Source: Bin55 sp009840545 (lineage in GTDB: Bacteria; Pseudomonadota; Gammaproteobacteria; Pseudomonadales; Azotimanducaceae). Taken from it: a DNA stretch of 64,000 nucleotides. Under the pieces are notes generated by a model. That model was not told the DNA's origin. It saw nothing but the letters and a program-made list of their open reading frames with translations, and did no database searches. The first letter of the stretch is position 1. Every line of letters starts with the position of its first letter. The stretch spans positions 2,418,001 through 2,482,000 of the forward strand of contig OZ242357.1 of assembly GCA_965208815.1 (NCBI GenBank), written 5' to 3'. A program made the position numbers and the translations under genes. Below are positions 57,654 to 64,000 of this stretch, piece after piece.

Positions 57654-57820
57654 CTTTGGCACATCAAATGGCAGTTCGGCCACGATGTTGTACCAGTTCC
57701 TAGGCAGTTGCGACTACGGAAGGAAAATCTTGTTTTCGTCGGTCGTCACATTCTCGATATTCTGATATTTGGCTGTCGCATTTTGCGCCAAATCAAGTGC
57801 CATTCTTCGTTCTTGATCCC
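57654..57820 (-). pseudogene. trpB2 5' stub
   Basis: 57654-57803 aligns without gaps to the first 150 bases of trpB2 (51996-52145). The inner 85 bases differ at about one position, which makes a TAG stop (Glu to stop after KIFLP); the outer part, the true N-terminus, is much more diverged (ALDLAQNATAKYQNIENVTTDE). The similarity runs about 15 bases further upstream. A dead remnant with a mosaic history. Confidence 0.9.
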
Positions 57821-58061
57821 TCAACGAATTGTTAGTGTCGAACCTAGGCTTTCGACTTTAGACGACCCAGAACTCAAGAAAAAATTCCTTGGGTTATTAA
57901 GCAACACCAAAAGTTCAGGTGTCGGTGGTCTACGTCTCGACATCGAGAGAAATTGCAGCAGTCTGTACAGCTCATGTGGGCATCCTCGATGCTCTTTTTC
58001 ATCGCGATTAACAGTTGACCAACACAGATATCAAATTGGTGCTGTTCAAGGATAAGCTGGA

Positions 58062-58345
58062 GACTATGTCGCCAGAATTGCCTCCCAATGGAGTAACCGT
58101 GGACAGAATGCACACCGCGCACCGGTACTCGATCAGCACGTAACCACTACTTAAAGTCGTTTACGCGACTACGGCTCCGTAGAACATATGGGTATAGGGA
58201 TTCCACGCAATATCATTCCTGGTGTGAAGGCTCCTAACGGATCTAAACCAGAATTGATTGCTCAGAATGAACAACTGATCCTAAGATTGTTCGCTTCGCC
58301 GTGAGGACGACAAAAAAATGAGACTGCAATCCTAGTGTGTTCTTG
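58062..58345. repeat. Diverged dispersed repeat, copy 2
   Basis: Counterpart of 35980-36260. Contains a possible 38-codon frame starting MGIGIPRNIIPGVKAPNG that is interrupted early in copy 1. Lies upstream of the trpB2 stub, as if it were the old upstream flank of a trpB2 paralogue. Confidence 0.82.
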
Positions 58346-58516
58346 CAGGCAAATGAGCCACCTAAGTTTGTGGGAATCTTTGAACTCTTTATTCTGTTAG
58401 CCGTAATCATTCTTGTCGTCGGTTCGCTTATTTTCCGATGGAAAAGACTGGAGGCAAGGGGAAAACTACGACTGCGGAATCTTCTTAGACCCGAACGCAA
58501 TTCCGACGATCTGTAG
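58337..58516 (+). CDS. Possible small single-span membrane protein
   Basis: A GTG-started 59-residue frame: a short N-terminus, one clear transmembrane segment (FVGIFELFILLAVIILVVGSLIF) and a strongly basic C-terminus (RWKRLEARGKLRLRNLLRPER). Positive-inside topology is sensible. No strong ribosome site; the first bases match the other repeat copy, where the frame is lost. Confidence 0.4.
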   Translation: MFLQANEPPKFVGIFELFILLAVIILVVGSLIFRWKRLEARGKLRLRNLLRPERNSDDL

Positions 58517-58601
58517 CGTGTCGCGCATGTCAAATGAGACTAAGTTCTGTCTGAATCGAACCTCAAGTCACAGCTAACCGGCTATCGAGGAGGTCCTCCG
58601 A

Positions 58602-59441
58602 CTAGCTCCCTTCAAATGGCGGTATCGGCTTGCCATCTACCACCGCGCGCAATGCCCGAGCTGCATCCCCGGTCGCCATAAGCTCTCCGAACAATTCTGC
58701 TTCACGACGAAGCCCTTCTCCTAATGGCAGCTCTATGCCCTCACGGATCGCTTGTTTGGCTTTGGCTAGAGCAATGGGAGCCCGTAGTGCCAGTTTTTGT
58801 GCGAACTCATCGACTGCGGTACGAAATTCCGCTAAAGAATGAGGCAGTACTCTGGAGACAATACCCAACTCGAGAGCAGTTTCTACGTCAAGAACCGACC
58901 CGTGGAGAATCAGATCGAGTGCTCGTGCAACTCCAATCATTCGAGCCAGTCGTTGTGTACCTCCACCGCCAGGAAGTATTCCCACTCCAGTCTCAGGTAG
59001 ACCTAAAGTAAATTCTCCTTCTCTCGCAAGACGAAAATCACACGCTAAAGCAAGTTCCAGTCCTCCGCCGTGCGCCATCCCGTTGATTGCCGCAATAGTG
59101 ACTTGGGGCATGGATTCCAGAACTCTCATTGCGCCTCTCAAGCCTCCTTCCACGCGAACTCGTTCCGCATTCGTCGAACTCGGTGGTTTGGGCTGGTGAC
59201 CACGTTCAATCACTCGTTCAGAAGAATCTGCTAGTTCACCAACCTCGTAGTGGCGAACAAAGATGTTGTCCGACTCTCCAATCAAGACAATTACTCGAAC
59301 TGAAGAATCCTTCTCAAGAATCTGTAGCTGTTCGTAGAGCTCTTGCGATCCCCGTGCGTTGATGGTGTGCCTGGGTGGGTTTGCAAGTTCTAGTTCAACT
59401 ACATGCCCCTTTCGACACATCGTTACATGATTACTAGACAT
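58602..59441 (-). CDS. Enoyl-CoA hydratase/isomerase
   Basis: A 279-residue crotonase-fold enzyme acting on acyl-CoA. Oxyanion-hole GMAHGGGLELALACD with the first catalytic Glu and LPETGVGILPGGGGTQRLARMIG with the second. A charged insertion (residues 72-100, HQPKPPSSTNAERVR) is longer than usual. Third gene of a caiB - ligase - hydratase run, 57 bases after the ligase. Confidence 0.93.
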   Translation of the reverse strand: MSSNHVTMCRKGHVVELELANPPRHTINARGSQELYEQLQILEKDSSVRVIVLIGESDNIFVRHYEVGELADSSERVIERGHQPKPPSSTNAERVRVEGGLRGAMRVLESMPQVTIAAINGMAHGGGLELALACDFRLAREGEFTLGLPETGVGILPGGGGTQRLARMIGVARALDLILHGSVLDVETALELGIVSRVLPHSLAEFRTAVDEFAQKLALRAPIALAKAKQAIREGIELPLGEGLRREAELFGELMATGDAARALRAVVDGKPIPPFEGS

Positions 59442-59498
59442 TCTTCTACGTTCTCCTCCACGATGTAATTTGTGGATGTCGGTTTGGCTTTGCTTGAT

Positions 59499-61400
59499 TC
59501 AGTTGGGCTTGGCTAGTATTCCTTGCTCCAAGAGTTTCTCGCGGATCTTTTCTATGATTTCGGGATCGTCGATTGTCGACGGTACGGTATAGGGTTCGCC
59601 GTCAACCATCTTTCTCAATACCTGCCTCAAAATCTTTCCCGATCTGGTCTTCGGAAGTTGCTCCACAACGCAATTGCACTTGAAATTGGCTATTGCACCC
59701 ACATCTCGTCGGACAATCTCGACCAAGTCCTGTTGCAGTGTCTCTGCCGAGACATTTGAACCATCCTGAAGAACAGTCAACCCGATGGGAACTTGGCCCT
59801 TTAACTCATCGTGAACTCCAATCACGACACATTCAGCTACGGTTGGATGCGAGGCGACTGCTTCTTCGAGTTCGCCTGAGGAGAGTCGATGCCCTGCAAC
59901 ATTCATCACGTCGTCAACTCGACCCATGATGTATACAAAGCCATCTTCGTCGCGGTAACCACCATCTCCAGTTGCGTAGTAGCCAGAAAACTGATTCCAA
60001 TAGGAAGAGACAAATCGATCATGGTCTCCCCAAACAGTTGTCAAGGTGCCTGGTGGCAACGGTGGTTTTAGGACGACATTACCCGTCTGACCCGACGGGA
60101 TTTCGATACCTGCTTCGTCAACTATTCGCAGGTCGTAACCCGGTACGGGTAGCGTGACCGATCCGGGTTTTGTTTCTTTTAGTCCCATCCCAACCATATT
60201 CCCGCAAATTGACCACCCCGTTTCCGTCTGCCACCAATGATCAATAATCGGAACATTTAGATGTTCCTTGAGCCAGTACCACGTTGGGGGATCTAGTCTC
60301 TCACCGGCAACGAATAGGTAGTCGAGACATTCGATGTCATAACGTTTCAACTGTGAGCAGTCCGGGTCCTCTTTTCGTACTGCACGAAATGCTGTAGGAG
60401 CAACGAAAAACGTCTTTACCGAGTGTTGAGAGATAACTCTCCAAATTGCTCCCGCATCTGGTGTACGAATTGGCTTTCCCTCGTACAAAACTGTCGTACA
60501 TCCCTTCAGAAGTGGTCCGTACACGATGTAGGAGTGTCCTACCACCCAACCAACGTCGGACGCTGACCAAAAAACATCTCCAACGTCGCAGCCGTAAATT
60601 GAATGCATGCTGTCATGGAGTGCTACTGCATGTCCCCCACAATCTCGAACTACGCCTTTAGGTTTTCCGGTTGTTCCCGATGTATACAGGATGTACAGCG
60701 GATCCCAAGCATCGGTGGGAACCGCATCAACACTCGAAGCTCCTGACATCCAATCGTCCCAGTCCACGAACCGAGAATGATCCAAAGTCTCTCGTGCCAT
60801 CTCACGTTGCAGTACAACGACCGAGGCAGCCTCAAAAGAGGACATTTGAAGTGCCCCTTCAACCATCGGCATATAGCGAATGACTCTGTCGAACTCGATG
60901 CCACAGCTGGCAGTGAGAATCAATTTTGGAGTCGCATCGTCAATTCTGGACGACAATTCTCGGGCGGCGAACCCTCCAAATACCACCGAGTGGATCGCAC
61001 CAATGCGAGCGCAAGCAAGCATCGCCATGACTGTTTCTGAGATCATGGGCATATAGATCACTACTCGATCGCCAAATCCAACGCCAGAATTGCGCAGAGC
61101 ACCCGCAATTAGAGACACGCGCCGAGTTAACTCTTCGAAACTGTAGTGCTCAAGCGTCCCGGTGACCGGCGAATCGTAGATCAAAGCAATTTGGTCGCCT
61201 TGACCAGCTTCGACGTGACGGTCCAAGCACAGCCATGAAGTATTGAGTTTCCCCCCTTCGAACCACCGGCTTACTCCATTAAGGTCCGTACTCAGTATCT
61301 TGCTTGGTTCTTCAATCCAATCGATTGCTTGGGCGCGGTGATGCCAAAATTCAACCGGGTCGTCGGTCGCATGCTTGTAAGAAACCTCATAGTGATTCAT
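59499..61400 (-). CDS. Propionyl/acetyl-CoA synthetase-like acyl-CoA ligase (PrpE type)
   Basis: A 633-residue AMP-forming ligase. The motif YTSGTTGKPKGVVRDCGGHAVAL is typical of PrpE/ACSS3 rather than Acs; WWQTETGWSICGN, YYATGDGGYRDEDGFVYIMGRVDDVMN and the acetylatable lysine region KTRSGKILR are present. ATG at 61400 gives the family N-terminus; a TTG at 61415 is less likely. Short-chain acids are the probable substrates. Cotranscribed with a CaiB-type gene and an enoyl-CoA hydratase. Confidence 0.93.
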   Translation of the reverse strand: MNHYEVSYKHATDDPVEFWHHRAQAIDWIEEPSKILSTDLNGVSRWFEGGKLNTSWLCLDRHVEAGQGDQIALIYDSPVTGTLEHYSFEELTRRVSLIAGALRNSGVGFGDRVVIYMPMISETVMAMLACARIGAIHSVVFGGFAARELSSRIDDATPKLILTASCGIEFDRVIRYMPMVEGALQMSSFEAASVVVLQREMARETLDHSRFVDWDDWMSGASSVDAVPTDAWDPLYILYTSGTTGKPKGVVRDCGGHAVALHDSMHSIYGCDVGDVFWSASDVGWVVGHSYIVYGPLLKGCTTVLYEGKPIRTPDAGAIWRVISQHSVKTFFVAPTAFRAVRKEDPDCSQLKRYDIECLDYLFVAGERLDPPTWYWLKEHLNVPIIDHWWQTETGWSICGNMVGMGLKETKPGSVTLPVPGYDLRIVDEAGIEIPSGQTGNVVLKPPLPPGTLTTVWGDHDRFVSSYWNQFSGYYATGDGGYRDEDGFVYIMGRVDDVMNVAGHRLSSGELEEAVASHPTVAECVVIGVHDELKGQVPIGLTVLQDGSNVSAETLQQDLVEIVRRDVGAIANFKCNCVVEQLPKTRSGKILRQVLRKMVDGEPYTVPSTIDDPEIIEKIREKLLEQGILAKPN

Positions 61401-61476
61401 GACACCCAATCCCAAATCTACGTTTCTTGAGGTAGTAGAACGCTGTTGCGCAGTGAGAGATTCTTCGGATAAAGAC

Positions 61477-62601
61477 CTACCCGATTACACCAGAATCTCT
61501 CAGTTGGCCAATCTCCTCGACTGAATAGTCAAACGAACTAAGCACATCATCCCCGTCTTGACCTGGAATTCGAGCTCCGTGTCGTACCTTGGGCTCGGTT
61601 CGACTGAACCTTGGACTAGGGGCTGGTTGAGTTATACCGTCCATTTCGACGAATGCGTTTCGAGCCACGTTATGCGGATGGTTTGGTGCCTCCCAAACGG
61701 ACAATACGGGTGCAAAACAGATGTCTGTTCCTTCCATAATTTCGCACCACTCGTCGCGTGTCTTGGTCTTGAAGAGCTGCTCCAGGTTCTGCCGCAAAGT
61801 AGGCCATTTCTCACGGTTCATTTGTTCGGAGAATTCGTCCGCATCCACCGCTGAATGCTTGAGCAGCAATTCGTAGAACTGTGGTTCGATGGATCCGACG
61901 CAAATGTATTTTCCATCGCTCGTTTCGTATGTGTTGTAGAAGTGTGCGCCTCCATCCAAGAGGTTGGCACCGCGCTCATTGATAAATCCACGTTGTGCCA
62001 TACTGTAGAAAGTGGCCATCAAAGCGGCTGAACCGTCCACCATTGCAGCATCCACAACCTGTCCTTTGCCTGATTGCTTAGTCTCCAATAAGGCACAGAC
62101 AAGGCCAAATGCCAAGAGCATTCCGCCTCCGCCAAAGTCGCCAATAAGGTTGAGAGGGGGTATCGGTTTGCCCCCGTTTTCGCCTATCGAATGCAAGGCT
62201 CCAGACAGGCCAATGTAGTTGATGTCGTGACCTGCCACATGAGCCAGTGGACCTTCCTGACCCCATCCGGTCATTCGACCATAGACTAGCTTCTCGTTTC
62301 GCTCAAGACAGTCGTCCGGACCAAGCCCAAGTCGTTCAGTTACTCCTGGTCTAAATCCCTCAAACAAAGCATCAGAAGTCTCCACCATTCTGAGCACGAG
62401 TTCGCGCCCTTCGTCTGACTTTAGGTCTATTGATATCGACTTGCGGTTCCTTTGAAGAACATCGGGCGGAGCTCTCCGCGACTGAGATATGCGGTCAACG
62501 CGAATCACTTCGGCGCCCATATCCGACAGCATCATGCCGCAGAACGGGCCAGGGCCGATTCCTGCGAGTTCAATTACCTGTATTCCTGCTAATGGACCCA
62601 C
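61477..62601 (-). CDS. CaiB/BaiF-family CoA transferase or 2-methylacyl-CoA racemase
   Basis: A 374-residue class III CoA-transferase fold. The layout is of the alpha-methylacyl-CoA racemase type: GHDINYIGLSGAL (His), IGDFGGGGM (Asp) and GSIEPQFYELL (Glu) hold the likely racemase triad. GTG start at 62601 with GGAGGAA just upstream. First gene of the operon with the ligase and hydratase, hinting at degradation of branched short-chain acids or side chains; this is inference. Confidence 0.93.
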   Translation of the reverse strand: MGPLAGIQVIELAGIGPGPFCGMMLSDMGAEVIRVDRISQSRRAPPDVLQRNRKSISIDLKSDEGRELVLRMVETSDALFEGFRPGVTERLGLGPDDCLERNEKLVYGRMTGWGQEGPLAHVAGHDINYIGLSGALHSIGENGGKPIPPLNLIGDFGGGGMLLAFGLVCALLETKQSGKGQVVDAAMVDGSAALMATFYSMAQRGFINERGANLLDGGAHFYNTYETSDGKYICVGSIEPQFYELLLKHSAVDADEFSEQMNREKWPTLRQNLEQLFKTKTRDEWCEIMEGTDICFAPVLSVWEAPNHPHNVARNAFVEMDGITQPAPSPRFSRTEPKVRHGARIPGQDGDDVLSSFDYSVEEIGQLRDSGVIG

Positions 62602-62887
62602 AAATTCCTCCGGATCAAACTAGCCCACACGCATTAGGGGCAGATACAACCAAGCATTTCGACACAGCCAAGATTCCACAATGATGTTGGATTTGGTTCC
62701 GTGCAACTGCTCTCGAAAACTCATGATACGTCACCGGTTTTCGAACGTCGAAGTGCTACTACATCGATCAACCATTTCCGATGGCGATGATTGATGAGTC
62801 CAATACTTTAATCGAGAGATCCGCGGAACCGCAGTGCTACTGAGAATTCGCCCGTAAAATACTTGCAGCGATTGAACAGCTATCGAT

Positions 62888-63472
62888 ATGTCCCAAACTC
62901 AGGCCAACAGGGACCTTGACGGCTATGGCGGCAAGATAAACGAGCGCAGGCAGATGTTGAAGAATCTCTGTCCGTGTCGAAATAACCAAGTCAAGGATGT
63001 CGAAACTTGGAAAGGTATCTTGAGGATAGCCACCCACGGTTCGTTGAAGGAACGGAATAGCGCAGCTCATGCGATTGGCACATTGCTTGCCAAAGCCACA
63101 AAGAGCGAGGAATGGCGACAGATCGTTGTCCAAATTGAAGATGAGCTTCACGAGCTAATGGACGACACAAGGGCGTCTCGATCATTGCTAGGAACTTTCA
63201 AGAAGCACGGACATGCTCGTCGTGGCACGGCTCGCAAGAACTATCGCCGAGTCATCAAATCGATGGACATCCAAAATCCCAAGCAGTTGTCACAGTGGCT
63301 TAACGAAAAACTCTTACTTTCAAACCGCCAAGCAATCGAGGTCTCGAGTCCTGGACTGAATCGGCTCTACGTCTGGTTAGACCGAAGAAGAAGGTTTGAA
63401 CCAAACAAGCGAACAAAGGACGGCGAGATTCTCGCCCAAGCCAAGCAGTTCCTTCCCGCGTACTTCACCTAG
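62888..63472 (+). CDS. Conserved hypothetical helical protein
   Basis: A 194-residue basic protein. The N-terminal half has LCPCRNNQVKDVETWKGILRIATHGSLKERNSAAHAIGTLLAKA, a HEAT-like helical pattern, with a CPC motif at about 28-30. The C-terminal half is rich in Arg and Lys (HARRGTARKNYRRVIK, WLDRRRRFEPNKRTKDG), so nucleic-acid contact is conceivable. Family not named from memory. Confidence 0.6.
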   Translation: MSQTQANRDLDGYGGKINERRQMLKNLCPCRNNQVKDVETWKGILRIATHGSLKERNSAAHAIGTLLAKATKSEEWRQIVVQIEDELHELMDDTRASRSLLGTFKKHGHARRGTARKNYRRVIKSMDIQNPKQLSQWLNEKLLLSNRQAIEVSSPGLNRLYVWLDRRRRFEPNKRTKDGEILAQAKQFLPAYFT

Positions 63473-63531
63473 GTGATTCGCTGACAGCCGAACGGGAGAC
63501 TTCTGCTGTGTGCGTTGCCTGAAGAAGCTAG

Positions 63532-64000
63532 CACAATGTTGGACGCTCGACTCGTCTCTTTCTTCTCCTATCTCAAGCATGGATCCCGCACGCCCAAGAG
63601 GTTCTGGAAATATCGGGGCAAATCAAATCAGAAGATGAGACTGACCACAGGTTTGGAACGGGATTGGGACCGACAAAGAGCCCGGCGAATGGAATTGGAC
63701 CTGGGTCGATTTCGATGATTTCAATCTAGAGGTACCCATTGCGGAAGAGCTCTCATTCATTGCATTGAGAAAGAACTCCGTGCCTCTGGTTCGCAGGATT
63801 GAACCGGGTAGCAGAGAGGTGTACGTTGACTTGAGATTCGAGAGCGGGCAATCGGTGCAGGATAGTGTGAAATCCTCCGATGGTTTCCAAGTAGAAAATG
63901 CGACTCTAACACTGAATCCTATTGCCTTGTTGCACTCACCTTTCCTTGAAGACGCTCGAGCTCCATGGATCAGCGATTCAAGTGGATTCGCCTCAATTGG
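63532..64000 (+). pseudogene. Broken gene for a secreted protein, runs off window
   Basis: One frame from 63532 reads STRLFLLLSQAWIPHAQEVLEISGQIKSEDETD, signal-peptide-like. From 63645 another frame reads VWNGIGTDKEPGEWNWTWVDFDDFNLEVPIAEEL and stays open to the window edge. The second has an in-frame TGA just before it and no start codon nearby, so a frameshift near 63640 is the simplest reading. Family not recognised. Confidence 0.4.

Overview
The window looks like chromosome of a Gammaproteobacterium outside the well-studied genera. The evidence is a gene order close to that of pseudomonads: fmdB-like, aspS, yebC, ruvC, ruvA, ruvB, tolQ, tolR, tolA, tolB, pal, cpoB in one co-directional run, with dapA-bamC-MBL hydrolase nearby. 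Base composition is moderate by eye, with one strongly GC-rich patch (the insertion elements near 37-40 kb) and one AT-rich gene (45.7-49.2 kb). The wealth of acyl-CoA ligases, short-chain dehydrogenases, a CaiB-type enzyme and an enoyl-CoA hydratase suggests a heterotroph that degrades organic acids or lipids; this last point is inference.

Backbone, 1-34.4 kb: a partial acyl-CoA synthetase; a probable PliI lysozyme inhibitor; a small PspC-domain protein behind a textbook sigma-54 promoter; a glutamine amidotransferase / glutamine-synthetase-like pair; the chaperone genes cnoX/ybbN and djlA; tRNA-Ser(CGA); a Nudix hydrolase; an MBL hydrolase with bamC and dapA; tusA-like; bepA; nadA; three SDR dehydrogenases, a phosphoesterase and an MFS exporter; tRNA-Lys(UUU); the envelope operon (tol-pal) co-directional with Holliday-junction resolution (ruvCAB), yebC and aspS; an HU-like protein with a histone-H1-like tail; proS; and an NCS2 permease fused to an ATPase-like tail.

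Accessory region, about 34.5-58.5 kb: this is a patchwork. A 1470-bp segment (DUF1330 gene plus most of a beta-RFAP-synthase-like GHMP gene) is present twice in direct orientation, at 34508 and 49287. Between the copies lie a rearranged IS1380 element carrying half of an IS256 element, two paralogous cysteine-rich secreted proteins, an intact HEPN-type gene, a restriction-modification system in which both genes are broken, an inverted-repeat structure, and a 1172-residue ABC-permease-like fusion protein. The right-hand copy is part of an intact operon trpB2 - RFAP-synthase-like - DUF1330, which I consider the best candidate for an undescribed pathway. Further right are a helical-repeat lipoprotein, a MORN-repeat secreted protein, an AlbA/Schlafen-type pseudogene with a nine-G tract, a stub of trpB2, and a second copy of the sequence that replaced the 5' end of the left RFAP-synthase copy. 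Several pseudogenes and mosaic duplicates mark the region as recombination-prone.

Backbone resumes at 58.6 kb with a three-gene acyl-CoA operon (CaiB/BaiF transferase or racemase, propionyl-CoA-synthetase-like ligase, enoyl-CoA hydratase), a conserved hypothetical gene and a broken, window-truncated gene.
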